Source: Pseudacidovorax intermedius (lineage in GTDB: Bacteria; Pseudomonadota; Gammaproteobacteria; Burkholderiales; Burkholderiaceae_C). Taken from it: a stretch of 64,000 nt of DNA. This document shows, in pieces, positions 50,930-60,273 of the stretch. The position numbers and the translations under genes are program-made. The stretch lies in NCBI RefSeq assembly GCF_003350475.1, contig NZ_QQAV01000001.1, positions 674,836-738,835 of the forward strand, in the 5' to 3' direction. The notes under the pieces are model-generated. The model had not been told where the DNA came from. It did no database searches and was given only the letters and a program-made list of their open reading frames with translations. Each line of letters begins with the position of its first letter. Position 1 is the first letter of the stretch.

Positions 50930-51739
50930 CTAGCGCCGGCCCGCGATGATCCGCAGCGCCTCGGGCAGCGTGTGGGCCTGGGGCACGAAACGGTCGACCG
51001 CGGCGCCCAGCAGCACGGCGCACAGCAGGGCACCCAGCAGCGGCTTCCAGGTCAGGCGCACGGCGGCCATCAACCAGCCTTCACGGGCCAGGCGCCGGGT
51101 GGTGCGAACCGCCGCATAGGAGAAGGCCACCTCGACCGCGACGGCCAGCAGCGCCTCCGAGCCGAAGTACAGCCACAGCAGCGAGCCGGCCCCCAGCAGC
51201 AGCGCCACACCGATCAGGAAGACGGCGACGACGGGCACCACCACGATGGCGCCCTCGTCCGCAGCGCCGGCGGCCTCGAGCGCCCCCGAGGCCAGGTCGC
51301 CCAGCGCGTTGCTGTCGGCCGCAGCCGGTGCCGCGAAATCTCCCTGCGCCCCCGCGCCCGCGAAGTCACCGCCGCCCGCGCGGGGCACCGATGGGCCCGC
51401 GCCACCGCGACCGGCCGGCAGGTCGAGCCCCGGGAGGTCGAACGCATCGCCCCAGTCCCCGCCTTCGCCTTCGCGCCGCTCACCCAGCAGCCGACGCGCC
51501 CACAGGCGCAGCAGGCCCAGGTAGGCCAGGTAGCCCGCGCCCAGGGTGAGCAGGTAGCGCAGGGCCAGCGAATCGACCTCGGCCCCATGCCGCAGCAGGG
51601 CCGAACAGGCCCACATCGTGAGCAGCACGAGGCTGCCGATCAGCCAGCCGTGCATGCGCAGGCTGTGGCGCCGGTGCAGCGCCTGCTCCAGCGCCGATTC
51701 CTCCAGGCGCACGGAGCGCCAGGTCGAGCGGACCTTCAT
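50930..51739 (-). CDS. Uncharacterised membrane protein coupled to alr
   Basis: 269 residues from the ATG at 51739. Two helices in the first third ([20 protein letters not shown] and [19 protein letters not shown]), a 60-residue spacer rich in Gly, Ala, Asp and Pro (about 95-155), then two or three further helices ([36 protein letters not shown]). No domain is recognised. The start overlaps the alr stop (ATGA on the minus strand), which indicates translational coupling with alanine racemase. Possibly wall-related by context; not more can be said. Confidence 0.7.
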   Translation of the reverse strand: MKVRSTWRSVRLEESALEQALHRRHSLRMHGWLIGSLVLLTMWACSALLRHGAEVDSLALRYLLTLGAGYLAYLGLLRLWARRLLGERREGEGGDWGDAFDLPGLDLPAGRGGAGPSVPRAGGGDFAGAGAQGDFAAPAAADSNALGDLASGALEAAGAADEGAIVVVPVVAVFLIGVALLLGAGSLLWLYFGSEALLAVAVEVAFSYAAVRTTRRLAREGWLMAAVRLTWKPLLGALLCAVLLGAAVDRFVPQAHTLPEALRIIAGRR

Positions 51740-52836
51740 TCCAGCGCTTCGACCACGACCGGCACGCGCGGCGCCACGGCGCACATCAGCTCGTAACCCA
51801 CGGTGCCGCTGGCGCGGGCCACCTCGTCGATGGGTAGCAAGGCGCCGTGCTGCGCGCTGCGTCCCCACAGCACCACCTCGCTGCCGAAGCCGGCCTGGGG
51901 CACGGGCGTGAGGTCGACGGTGACCATGTCCATGCTCACGCGGCCCACCACCCGGGTCCGCACGCCATCGACCAGCACCGGCGTGCCGGTGGGCGCATGG
52001 CGCGGATAGCCGTCGGCATAGCCCACGGCGGCGATGCCGATGCGCATGGGCTGCCCGGCCACGAAGCTGGAGCCATAGCCCACGGTGTCGCCCGGCTGCA
52101 GCGACTGCACGCCGATGAGCCGCGTGGCCAGCGTCATGCCGGGCTGCAGCTGCCAGTGGGCCGCGTCGTGCTCGGGAAAGTCGGGCGCGCTGCCGTAGAG
52201 CACGATGCCCGGCCGCACCCAGTCGGCCCGGGTACGCGTCGCATGGCGCAGCACGGCGGCGCTGTTGGCGATGCAGCGCTCGCCCGGCAGATCGGCCGTG
52301 GCCTCATCGAAGGCGGCCATGGCCGCGTCGATGCCGCGCGGGCCGTCGGCATCGCTGAAATGCATCATCAGCGAGACCTCGTCCACCTGCGGCAGGGCCG
52401 TGAGGCGCGTCCATGCAGCGCGCATGCGGCCTGGCGCGAAGCCCAGGCGGTTCATGCCCGAGTTCATCTTGAGGAAGACGCGGTGCGGCGCCTGCGTCTT
52501 GTGCGCGGCCAGCCAGTCGATCTGCTCGTCGCAGTGCACCGTGTGCCACAGGCCCAGGCGCGAGCACAGCTCCAGGTCGCGGGCGTCGAACACGCCTTCG
52601 AGCAGCAGGATGGGCCCGCGCCAGCCCAGCGCGCGCACGCGCTCGGCCTCGGCCAGGTCCAGCAGCGCGAAGCCATCGGCGGCCCGGAAGGCCTCGAACA
52701 CCCGCTCGATGCCGTGGCCGTAGGCATTGGCCTTGACCACCGCCCACACGCTGGCCGGGGCCGCCCCGCGGCGAGCGCGCTCGAGGTTGTGGCGCAGCGC
52801 GCCGGGGTGGATGGTGCAGAGGATCGGGCGGGGCAT
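51736..52836 (-). CDS. alr: Alanine racemase
   Basis: 366 residues. PLP enzyme making D-alanine for peptidoglycan. The cofactor Lys35 lies in [10 protein letters not shown]; the second catalytic Tyr is in [27 protein letters not shown] and [10 protein letters not shown] are also canonical. Complete length. It overlaps the downstream membrane-protein gene, and is divergent from lplT with 173 bases between. The duplication of alr versus dadX cannot be judged from this window. Confidence 0.96.
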   Translation of the reverse strand: MPRPILCTIHPGALRHNLERARRGAAPASVWAVVKANAYGHGIERVFEAFRAADGFALLDLAEAERVRALGWRGPILLLEGVFDARDLELCSRLGLWHTVHCDEQIDWLAAHKTQAPHRVFLKMNSGMNRLGFAPGRMRAAWTRLTALPQVDEVSLMMHFSDADGPRGIDAAMAAFDEATADLPGERCIANSAAVLRHATRTRADWVRPGIVLYGSAPDFPEHDAAHWQLQPGMTLATRLIGVQSLQPGDTVGYGSSFVAGQPMRIGIAAVGYADGYPRHAPTGTPVLVDGVRTRVVGRVSMDMVTVDLTPVPQAGFGSEVVLWGRSAQHGALLPIDEVARASGTVGYELMCAVAPRVPVVVEALE

Positions 52837-53009
52837 GGACGGCCAGGAGTCGAAGCGGGATGACGCCCATGTCGGACGCGGACGGGCCGCCTGCGGCAGG
52901 GTTATGGGTCATTTTGGCATCGCACCTGCGTGCTATAACCACGGGCCCCCGACCCCGGGGATTTTTTGTATACAGCTTCGAGCCTGCACATGGCCAGCCA
53001 GCCCCATCG

Positions 53010-54314
53010 ATGAAGCGCGGCTTCTACACCATCATGTCGGCCCAGTTCTTCTCGTCGCTGGCCGACCAAGCGCTCTTCGTGGCTGCCGTCGAACTGCTGC
53101 GGACCGCGGGCGCACCGGAGTGGCAACGGGCGGCACTGGTGCCGATCTTCGCCATCTTCTATGTGGCCCTGGCGCCGCTGGTCGGCGCCTTCGCCGACGC
53201 GCTGCCCAAGGGCAAGGTCATGTTCATCAGCAATGCCATCAAGGTGGTGGGCTGCCTGATGATGCTGTTCGGCAGCCACCCCCTGGCCGCCTACGCGGTG
53301 GTGGGCCTGGGCGCGGCGGCCTACTCGCCGGCCAAGTACGGCATCCTGACCGAGCTGCTGCCCGCCTCGCAGCTCGTCAAGGCCAACGGCTGGATCGAGG
53401 GGCTGACCATCGCCTCGATCATCCTGGGCATCGTGCTCGGCGGCCTGCTGGTGGGCGAGCCTGTCTCCAGCCGGCTGCTGGCGCTGGATGTGCCGCTGAT
53501 CGACACCGGCATCAACACCCCGCCAGAAGCCGCCATCAGCGTGTTGATTGCGGTGTATGCGCTGGCCGCCTGGTTCAACACCCGCATCCCGCACACCGGC
53601 GTGGCCATGCGTCCGCTGCGCGCCGATCCGCACCGCAGCTTCGTGGGCAACCTCGTGGCGCTGCTGCCCGACTTCTGGCAGTGCAACGCACGGCTGTGGC
53701 GCGACAAGCTCGGCCAGATCTCGCTGGCCACGACCACGCTCTTCTGGGGCGCGGGCGGCAACCTCAAGTACATCGTGCTGGCCTGGGCCTCGCTGGCGCT
53801 GGGCTACAGCACGCCGCAGGCCTCGGCGCTGACCGGCGTGGTGGCCATCGGGACCGCGGTGGGTGCCGTCGTGGCCTCGGTGCGCATGCGGCTGGACATG
53901 GCGACGCAGGTGATTCCGCTGGGCATCGGCATGGGCCTGCTGGTGATCGCGATGAACTTCATCTCGAACGTGTGGGTGGCGGTGCCCTTCTTGATCCTGC
54001 TGGGCGGCCTGGGCGGCTTCCTGGTGGTGCCGATGAATGCACTGCTGCAGCACCGTGGCCACAACCTGATGGGCGCGGGCCGTTCGATCGCCGTGCAGAA
54101 CTTCAACGAGCAGGCCTGCATCCTGCTGCTGGGGGCCTTCTACAGCGCCTGCACGGGCCTCGGGCTGTCGGCCTTCGGCGCGATCACCGCCTTCGGCATC
54201 GTGGTCGCCGGCTTCATGGAACTCATCCGCCGCTGGCACCAGCGCAACCTGAAGGTGCATGGCGAAGAGGTGCAGCGCCTTCTAGAAATCGCGCGCAGCG
54301 ACAAGCATCATTGA
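53010..54314 (+). CDS. lplT: Lysophospholipid transporter LplT
   Basis: 434 residues, 12-helix MFS. The N-terminus MKRGFYTIMSAQFFSSLADQ, ALFVAAVELL, and YSPAKYGILTELLPASQLVKANGWIEG match LplT, which flips lysophospholipids back across the inner membrane. The ATG at 53010 is chosen for this N-terminus; an earlier ATG (52860) in frame would overlap the alr start region and adds a non-homologous extension. In gammaproteobacteria lplT precedes aas; here aas is not adjacent. Repeat copy C follows the stop directly. Confidence 0.92.
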   Translation: MKRGFYTIMSAQFFSSLADQALFVAAVELLRTAGAPEWQRAALVPIFAIFYVALAPLVGAFADALPKGKVMFISNAIKVVGCLMMLFGSHPLAAYAVVGLGAAAYSPAKYGILTELLPASQLVKANGWIEGLTIASIILGIVLGGLLVGEPVSSRLLALDVPLIDTGINTPPEAAISVLIAVYALAAWFNTRIPHTGVAMRPLRADPHRSFVGNLVALLPDFWQCNARLWRDKLGQISLATTTLFWGAGGNLKYIVLAWASLALGYSTPQASALTGVVAIGTAVGAVVASVRMRLDMATQVIPLGIGMGLLVIAMNFISNVWVAVPFLILLGGLGGFLVVPMNALLQHRGHNLMGAGRSIAVQNFNEQACILLLGAFYSACTGLGLSAFGAITAFGIVVAGFMELIRRWHQRNLKVHGEEVQRLLEIARSDKHH

Positions 54315-54512
54315 CCACCCCCGTTGCTTGCTCACTACGCGCAAGCCGCCTCCCCCCTCCAGGGGGCCGAGCCCGTACAGAGAAGGTCCGGTGGACCTTC
54401 TCAGACTGGCGAGGAGCTGCGCCACTGGCGCAGCGCGGTCTGCAAGACCTACCCGGCGGCCCGGCGGAGCCGGTTCCGCGGGTGCATTGGCATGGCCTGC
54501 TCCGCGGCCCAC
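54315..54512 (+). repeat. Dispersed hairpin-rich 3'-end repeat, copy C with insertion
   Basis: Begins at the lplT stop. GCCTCCCCCCTCCAGGGGGC (54348-54367), GGAGCCGGTTCCGCGG (54466-54481) and TGGCATGGCCTGCTCCGCGG (54488-54507) match copies A and B. Between the first two blocks is about 75 bases more, containing a perfect ten-base hairpin GAGAAGGTCC / GGACCTTCTC (54380-54402) and a second one GCTGCGCC / GGCGCAGC near 54416-54434. Confidence 0.7.
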
Positions 54513-54560
54513 TGAACGGGCAAGCCATCCATAGGCCAACCATACGCACCGACCGAGGAG

Positions 54561-55055
<495 letters not shown>

Positions 55056-55077
55056 GCGGGCAGGCAGGCCTGCGCGC

Positions 55078-55111
55078 CGTTCTGCCCTTCGCCAAGCTCA
55101 GGGCGAACGGG
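55078..55111 (+). repeat. REP-like palindrome, partial copy
   Basis: CCGTTCTGCCC (55078-55087 region) and CAGGGCGAACGGG (55099-55111) form an imperfect hairpin around CTTCGCCAAGCT, the same motif as at 3303-3374. Lies 23 bases after the glutathione peroxidase stop. Confidence 0.55.
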
Positions 55112-55169
55112 TAGAACCCGTGCAACACCCTCGGACAAAAAGTCCGCCGCATCGCGCAAAGCCCACTCC

Positions 55170-55175
55170 TAGAAT
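55170..55175 (+). promoter_or_regulatory. Possible -10 hexamer for the copper operon
   Basis: TAGAAT 14 bases before the ATG of the DUF2946 gene, implying a very short leader; same hexamer as before fba and the O-antigen ligase gene. Confidence 0.3.
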
Positions 55176-55188
55176 CGCGCGCTCGCCC

Positions 55189-55566
55189 ATGCGCTCCTTC
55201 GCACGCACCCTCCATCGCCTTGCCCGCGGCCTGCTCGGTCGCGCGGTGCTGCTGTGGTTCGCGCTGTCGATGGGTGCAGCCATCGCCTCGCCGCTGGTGC
55301 ATCCGCAGGCCATGGAACTGGTCTGCTCGGCGATGGGCGCCGTCAAGGTGGTGGTGAAGACCGACGACGGCGTCCAGGAGATGGGCGCCACGCACATGGA
55401 CTGCCCGCTGTGCGTCTCCATGGGCGCACCGCCGCCCGTGGCACCCCTGCTGCAGCTGCCCCAGGCCCAGCCCCTGGGCGCGGCCCTGCAGCCCATCGAG
55501 GCCGCCCGCCTGGCGGCGGCCACCGCCGCGCCCCTGCCGGCGCGCGGGCCGCCGGCACTGCGCTGA
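55189..55566 (+). CDS. DUF2946-like small protein, first gene of a copper-linked operon
   Basis: 125 residues. An N-terminal hydrophobic signal or anchor (GRAVLLWFALSMGAAIASP) is followed by VCSAMGAVKVVVKTDDG and ATHMDCPLCVSMGAPPP, a Cys/Met/His pattern (HMDCPLC) typical of the DUF2946 family, which is found beside copper-related TonB receptors. The rest is Pro/Ala-rich. Start at 55189 chosen for the signal; an in-frame ATG at 55120 would extend over the promoter-like region. It precedes the receptor gene by 178 bases in the same direction. Metal handling is inferred from residues and context only. Confidence 0.78.
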   Translation: MRSFARTLHRLARGLLGRAVLLWFALSMGAAIASPLVHPQAMELVCSAMGAVKVVVKTDDGVQEMGATHMDCPLCVSMGAPPPVAPLLQLPQAQPLGAALQPIEAARLAAATAAPLPARGPPALR

Positions 55567-55744
55567 GCTGTTCCCTTCCCGTTCGCCCGCCGCGTTGACC
55601 GGTGGCGCGACGGCCCCGGCCCCCGCGGGCCGGCCGTCTGCGTCCGACCGCCGAACGCCCGGCGTGAACCCGAACCACAGATCGCCGCGCAGGCCCGGGC
55701 CGGACCGACTCCGGCCATCGGCTGCGCGGATGCCAGGCCTCTCC

Positions 55745-58102
55745 ATGAATCCTTCATTGCACCCGCGCGCTGCCGAGCGCGCCCGCTTGTCCCGGCTCGC
55801 CTTGCGCGCCGGCCTTTCGCTGCCGCTGGCCCTGCCTTTGGGCACGTGGGCGCAGCAGGCCGGCACCACCGCAGCCGACACGCCCGAGCGCGTCAAGTCG
55901 CTGGGCGTGGTCACCGTCACCGGCGGCCAGCCCACTTCACTGCCCACGCAGATCCCGACCACCATCGAAGGCGTCACGCGCGAGGAGATCGCCACGCGCA
56001 TCAATGCCACCGACAGCGAGGACGCGCTCAAGTACCTGCCCAGCCTGCTGGTGCGCAAGCGCTACATCGGCGACTACAACCACGCGATCCTCTCGACCCG
56101 CGCCTCGGGAACCGGCAACAGTGCGCGGTCCGCGGTGTATGCGGACGGCATCCTGCTGTCCAACTACCTGGGCAACGGCATCGCCAACGGCACCAACTTC
56201 GCGCCGCGCTGGGGCCTGGTCTCGCCCGAGGAGATCGAGCGGGTGGACGTGATGTACGGGCCCTTCTCGGCCGCCTACCCGGGCAATTCGGCCGGCGCGG
56301 TGGTCGACTACGTCACGCGCATGCCGACGAAGCTCGAAGCGCATGTGAGCGCCGGCTATTCGTCGCAGCCCAACCAGCTCTACAACACCAGCAAGACCTT
56401 CAACGGCTGGCAGACCAGCGCCTCCCTGGGCAGCCGCGCCGGCGACTGGTCGTGGTGGATCCACCTCAACCGCACCCGCAGCGAAGGCCAGCCGCTGACC
56501 TTCACCACGGCCACCGTCGCCTCGGGCACGCCCGGCCGTGCCGGCACGCCCGTCACGGGCTGGGTGGGCGGACTCAACACCACCAACACACCCTGGTACA
56601 TCCTGGGCACGGGCACGGCCTACCAGACGGTGCAGGACCAGGCCAAGCTCAAGCTGGCCTACGACATCACGCCGACGCTGCGCGCCAGCTACACGCTGGG
56701 CTGGTGGCAGAACAGTTCGGAAGGCCGCCCGGCCAGCTACCTGACGGGGCCCAACGGCCTGCCGGTGTACAGCGGCACGGTCAACATCCTCGGGCGCAGC
56801 TACACGCTCGCGCCGACGGCCTTCCCGCTGACCAACGACGACCAGACGCACCTGATGCACGGCCTGTCGCTCAAGAGCCGCACCGAGGGCGTGTTCGACT
56901 GGGAACTCGCCGCCAGCCTGTACGACTACCGCAAGGACCAGCAACGTGCGCCCACGGTGGCGCTGCCGCTGGCCGCCTACGGCGGTGCGGGCACGCTGCA
57001 GGACCAGGACGGCACCGGCTGGCACACGCTGGCCGCCAAGGGCACCTGGCGACCGCAAGGCCTGCACGGCGCGCACATCGTGGACTTCGGCGTCGGCCGC
57101 GATGCCTACAAGCTGGCCATCGCCAAGAACAATGTCGTGGGCAGCTGGATCGACGGGCCGGTCAACCCGCTCTCGCTGGTCAGCAACGTCGGCGGCCGCA
57201 CGCAGACCGTGAGCGCCTGGGCGCAGGACGCCTGGCGCTTCGCCCCGCGCTGGAAGGCTGTGCTCGGCCTGCGCTGGGAGGACTGGCAGGCCGAGGACGG
57301 CCTGAGCGCCAGCGCCACCAGCACCCTGCGCTATGCACGCCGCAGCGAGTCGCACCTCTCGCCCAAGGCCGCCCTCGCCTTCCAGGCGACCGACGACACG
57401 GTGATCAAGGCATCCGTGGGCCGCGCGGTGCGCTTTCCGACGGTGGGCGAGCTGTACGGTGCCACCAGTGGCACGCTGTCCTTCGTCAACGACCCGACGC
57501 TCAAGCCCGAGAAGTCCTGGACCGGCGAACTCAGCGCCGAGAAGGACCTGGGCAACGGCCTGCTGCGCGCCACGCTCTTCCACGAGACCACGCGCGATGC
57601 GCTCTTCAGCCAGCTGGTGCCCGGCACCACCACCTCGCGCGTGCAGAACGTGGACAAGGTTCGCACCACCGGCGTGGAGCTGGCCTACACCGGCACCGAT
57701 GTGCTGATGCGCGGGCTGGACCTGGGCGGCAGCCTGACTTTCGCTGACTCGCGCACCGTGGCCAATGCGGCCAATCCGGCGAGCGTGGGCAAGTGGCAGC
57801 CGCGCGTGCCGCGCTGGCGCTCTACGGTGTATGCCACCTACCGCCCGGACGACCGCTGGTCCTTCACCGTGGCGGCGCGCTACAGCGGCCGCCAGTACTC
57901 CAACCTGGACAACAGTGACGTCAATGCCGATGCCTACTTCGGCGCCAGCAAGTACTTCACCGTCGACACCCGCGTGCGCTGGCAGATCGACCGGCACTTC
58001 TCGGCCGCCTTCGGCATCGACAACCTCAACAACGCCCAGTACTGGAACTTCCACCCCTACCCGCAGCGCACCTACACCGCGTCGCTGCAGTGGGACCTGT
58101 GA
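55745..58102 (+). CDS. TonB-dependent outer membrane receptor, probably for copper
   Basis: 785 residues from the ATG at 55745. Signal peptide LRAGLSLPLALPLGTWAQ; TonB-box-like VVTVTGG; plug domain with ATDSEDALKYLPSLLVRK, RSAVYADGILLSNYLGNG and GAVVDYVTRMP (plug Gly-rich motif); then a beta-barrel with repeated aromatic strands and the C-terminal TASLQWDL. Another ATG (55730) lies five codons upstream and cannot be excluded. Substrate is proposed as copper because of the flanking DUF2946 and YcnI/PCuAC genes, resembling known OprC/NosA-type systems; other metals or chelates remain possible. Confidence 0.88.
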   Translation: MNPSLHPRAAERARLSRLALRAGLSLPLALPLGTWAQQAGTTAADTPERVKSLGVVTVTGGQPTSLPTQIPTTIEGVTREEIATRINATDSEDALKYLPSLLVRKRYIGDYNHAILSTRASGTGNSARSAVYADGILLSNYLGNGIANGTNFAPRWGLVSPEEIERVDVMYGPFSAAYPGNSAGAVVDYVTRMPTKLEAHVSAGYSSQPNQLYNTSKTFNGWQTSASLGSRAGDWSWWIHLNRTRSEGQPLTFTTATVASGTPGRAGTPVTGWVGGLNTTNTPWYILGTGTAYQTVQDQAKLKLAYDITPTLRASYTLGWWQNSSEGRPASYLTGPNGLPVYSGTVNILGRSYTLAPTAFPLTNDDQTHLMHGLSLKSRTEGVFDWELAASLYDYRKDQQRAPTVALPLAAYGGAGTLQDQDGTGWHTLAAKGTWRPQGLHGAHIVDFGVGRDAYKLAIAKNNVVGSWIDGPVNPLSLVSNVGGRTQTVSAWAQDAWRFAPRWKAVLGLRWEDWQAEDGLSASATSTLRYARRSESHLSPKAALAFQATDDTVIKASVGRAVRFPTVGELYGATSGTLSFVNDPTLKPEKSWTGELSAEKDLGNGLLRATLFHETTRDALFSQLVPGTTTSRVQNVDKVRTTGVELAYTGTDVLMRGLDLGGSLTFADSRTVANAANPASVGKWQPRVPRWRSTVYATYRPDDRWSFTVAARYSGRQYSNLDNSDVNADAYFGASKYFTVDTRVRWQIDRHFSAAFGIDNLNNAQYWNFHPYPQRTYTASLQWDL

Positions 58103-58130
58103 TTCACCCCATCCTCCGGAGACCCGAACC

Positions 58131-59018
58131 ATGAGCCGCTTCAATCGCCCCCTTCTCGCCCTCGCCCTGCTGACCGGCACCGGCAGCGCCCTCGCCCATG
58201 TGACCCTGCCGCCCGGCGGCGCCACCGTCGGCACCGACTACGAGGCCGCCTTCCGCGTCGGCCATGCCTGCCAGGACGCCAAGCTCACCAACGCCCTCAC
58301 CGTGCGCCTGCCGCAGGGCTTTGCGCTGAAGGACGTGCCCGCGCGCCCCGGCTGGACCATCGAGCAGACGCGCAGCGGCAGCGAAGCCGTGGTGCGCTGG
58401 ACCGCCACCAGCGCGGCCACCGCCGTGCCCGCCGACCAGAAGACCGAATTCATCCTGCGCGGGCGTCTGCCCGACAAGCCGGGCCCGCTGTACTTCAAGG
58501 TGCTGCAGGGCTGCGACGTGGGCAGCAGCGACTGGGCCCAGCTGCCCACGGGCGCGGCCGACGAGAAGCTGCCCCTGCCCGCCGCGAAGCTCGACGTACT
58601 CCCGCGTGGCGTGGCCGCCGTGGACGTGCGTGACGGCTGGGCCCGCATGGCCGTCGCCGGCCAGAGCGGCACCGGCGCCTTCATGAAGCTGCAGGCGCCC
58701 TCGGGCGCGCGCCTGGTGGGCGCCAGCACGCCGGTCGCCGGCATCGCCGAGGTGCACGAGATGTCGATGCAGGGCGACCACATGCAGATGCGCGCTGTCG
58801 ATGGTCTGACGCTGCCCGCACGCCAGACCGTGGAGCTGAAGCCCGGCGGCCTGCATGTGATGCTGATGGACCTGAAGCAGCCCCTGCCCGTGGGCAGCAC
58901 GCTGCCGCTGACGCTGCGCTTCAAGGACGCGCAGGGCAACGAGTCGACGCGCGAAGTGCAGCTGCCGGTGCGCGCCGCGCCCGCCGCGGCCACGGGCGGC
59001 GGCGGGCATCAGCACTGA
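58131..59018 (+). CDS. YcnI (DUF1775)-PCu(A)C fusion, periplasmic copper-binding protein
   Basis: 295 residues. Signal peptide ending TGSALA, so the mature protein begins with His (HVTLPPGG), as in YcnI-type proteins whose first His binds copper; GHACQDAK and PARPGWTIEQ (conserved Trp) support DUF1775 for residues 22-165. Residues 180-275 form a PCu(A)C chaperone domain: EVHEMSMQGDHMQMR, then GLHVMLMDLKQPL, the His-Met pattern H-x-M ... H-x-M of copper(I) binding. A Gly-His tail (GGGGHQH) may add metal affinity. Separated from the receptor gene by 28 bases, with GGAGA before the ATG. Confidence 0.88.
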   Translation: MSRFNRPLLALALLTGTGSALAHVTLPPGGATVGTDYEAAFRVGHACQDAKLTNALTVRLPQGFALKDVPARPGWTIEQTRSGSEAVVRWTATSAATAVPADQKTEFILRGRLPDKPGPLYFKVLQGCDVGSSDWAQLPTGAADEKLPLPAAKLDVLPRGVAAVDVRDGWARMAVAGQSGTGAFMKLQAPSGARLVGASTPVAGIAEVHEMSMQGDHMQMRAVDGLTLPARQTVELKPGGLHVMLMDLKQPLPVGSTLPLTLRFKDAQGNESTREVQLPVRAAPAAATGGGGHQH

Positions 59019-59112
59019 GGCTCGTTTCCTCTCCCCTCTCCTGCAAGGGGAGTGGGAGCAAATACCGGTCGTGCGCCGTCCTTCGACGACGTCGACGCAA
59101 GCCCCAATGCAA

Positions 59113-59132
59113 AGAGGCCCCGAAGGGCCTCT
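59113..59132. terminator. Terminator hairpin between the copper operon and HU gene
   Basis: AGAGGCCC (59113-59120) / GGGCCTCT (59125-59132), loop CGAA. On the minus strand TTTGCATT follows the stem, so it best serves the HU gene, but it can serve both convergent units. Confidence 0.65.
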
Positions 59133-59172
59133 CGTTGTCTGCGCCGGCACCGCATCCGGTGCCGAAGCACCA

Positions 59173-59541
59173 TCAGGCCTTCTTGGCCTTCTTGGCAGCG
59201 GGCTTCTTGGCAGCCGGCTTGGCGGCGGCGGCCTTCTCGGCCTTGTCGGCCTTGCGCTTGGCGGCCTTCGGGTCCACGGCGGCCTTGAAGGCGGCGCCCG
59301 GCACGAACTTCGGCACCTTCTGGGCGGCGATCTTGATCTTCTCGCCGGCTTGCGGGTTGAAACCGGTGCGGGCGGCGCGGGCCACCTGCTTGAAGGTGCC
59401 GAAGCCCACCAGGGTCACGCTGTCGCCCTTCTTGACGGCGGTGACGATGCTGCTGGTGATGGTCTCCAGGATGCGGCCGGCTTCGGCCTTGGAGACGTCA
59501 TGGGCGGAGGCGATCTTTTCGATGAATTCGAGACGGTTCAA
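59173..59541 (-). CDS. HU-family DNA-binding protein with lysine/alanine-rich tail
   Basis: 122 residues from the TTG at 59541, with AGGA eight bases upstream. The first 90 residues are HU: MNRLEFIEKIASAHDVSKAE, GDSVTLVGFGTFKQVARAARTG, and GEKIKIAAQKVPKFVPGAAFK (with a DNA-binding beta-arm core). The last about 35 residues are a basic repeat of Lys, Ala and Pro (KAAAAKPAAKKPAAKKAKKA), like histone H1 tails and mycobacterial HupB. Nucleoid compaction is expected. The long upstream frame continues without a good start. Probably a single-gene unit. Confidence 0.88.
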   Translation of the reverse strand: MNRLEFIEKIASAHDVSKAEAGRILETITSSIVTAVKKGDSVTLVGFGTFKQVARAARTGFNPQAGEKIKIAAQKVPKFVPGAAFKAAVDPKAAKRKADKAEKAAAAKPAAKKPAAKKAKKA

Positions 59542-59763
59542 GATTGTGTTCCTAGAGTTGCTTCGATCTGCGCCGGGGCCGGCGCGCAATGCGCGCCCCC
59601 GAGCGAGGCGCGAAGTGTAGTGGAGCCGCATGACCCCGTGCAGCGGGCTGCACGGGCGCATCGCACCGAAACCCCACTCGTCAGCGGATCGACGCGCTGC
59701 ATGCCGAGGACGCGCGTCGCGGCATCCGCGGCCCGCGCGGCGCGGTCGGGCCGCCGAGCCCAC

Positions 59764-60162
59764 TCAGAAGCGGAAGTCGGCCGTCTTCGGACCCCCGCCC
59801 AGGCTCAGCTCGCGCCGCTGGGTACGGCCTTCGAAGGTGGCTTCCACCACATAGGCACCGGAGGGCAGGTCCACCAGACAGACCGGGCCATCGGCGCGCA
59901 GCGAGAGGCCGGCGCCGCCCTGGGCACCCCGGATCTCCACCGCGACCGCTGCGAGGTAGGCGCCGTCGGCCCGTGCGAACAGCAGCGACAGCGGATGCGA
60001 CTTCATCGCCGAGCGCATGGCGGTGGATTCGTCCGAGCCGATACCGCCGCACACGTAGCGGCCCTGGCCGGCCTCGGTCCACGGTGGCATCTGGGCATGG
60101 GCCAGGCCCGCGGTGCAGGCCGCGGCGAGCGCGGCAGACATCAGGAATTGACGTGAAGGCAT
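59764..60162 (-). CDS. Small secreted protein with carboxypeptidase-regulatory-like fold (paralog 3)
   Basis: 132 residues with a Sec signal (LMSAALAAACTAGLAHAQ). The mature part has GRYVCGGIGSDESTAM, then SLLFARADGAYLA, and PSGAYVVEATFEGR, aligning with the pair at 2046-2522 and 2724-3230 (GG-x-x-x-DE motif, a two-residue Gly loop, and PG/SG-x-Y-x-V before the end). It contains a Cys in the VCGG motif that the others lack. GAGGAG lies seven bases before the ATG. Function unknown. Confidence 0.72.
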   Translation of the reverse strand: MPSRQFLMSAALAAACTAGLAHAQMPPWTEAGQGRYVCGGIGSDESTAMRSAMKSHPLSLLFARADGAYLAAVAVEIRGAQGGAGLSLRADGPVCLVDLPSGAYVVEATFEGRTQRRELSLGGGPKTADFRF

Positions 60163-60273
60163 GGAAGGTCTCCTCGAAAAAACGGAAGAGATGCTGGCCT
60201 CGAAAAGCGCCGGCCGGCTGTCGGACCGCAGCGCCCGCCTGCGTGCGGCGGCGCCGGAAGACGCTCGGGACGC

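Noticed and set aside
55567-55744. Cobalamin or other riboswitch before the TonB-dependent receptor
   Set aside because: No B12-box or other conserved core is visible in the 178-base gap, and the flanking copper-related genes point elsewhere.
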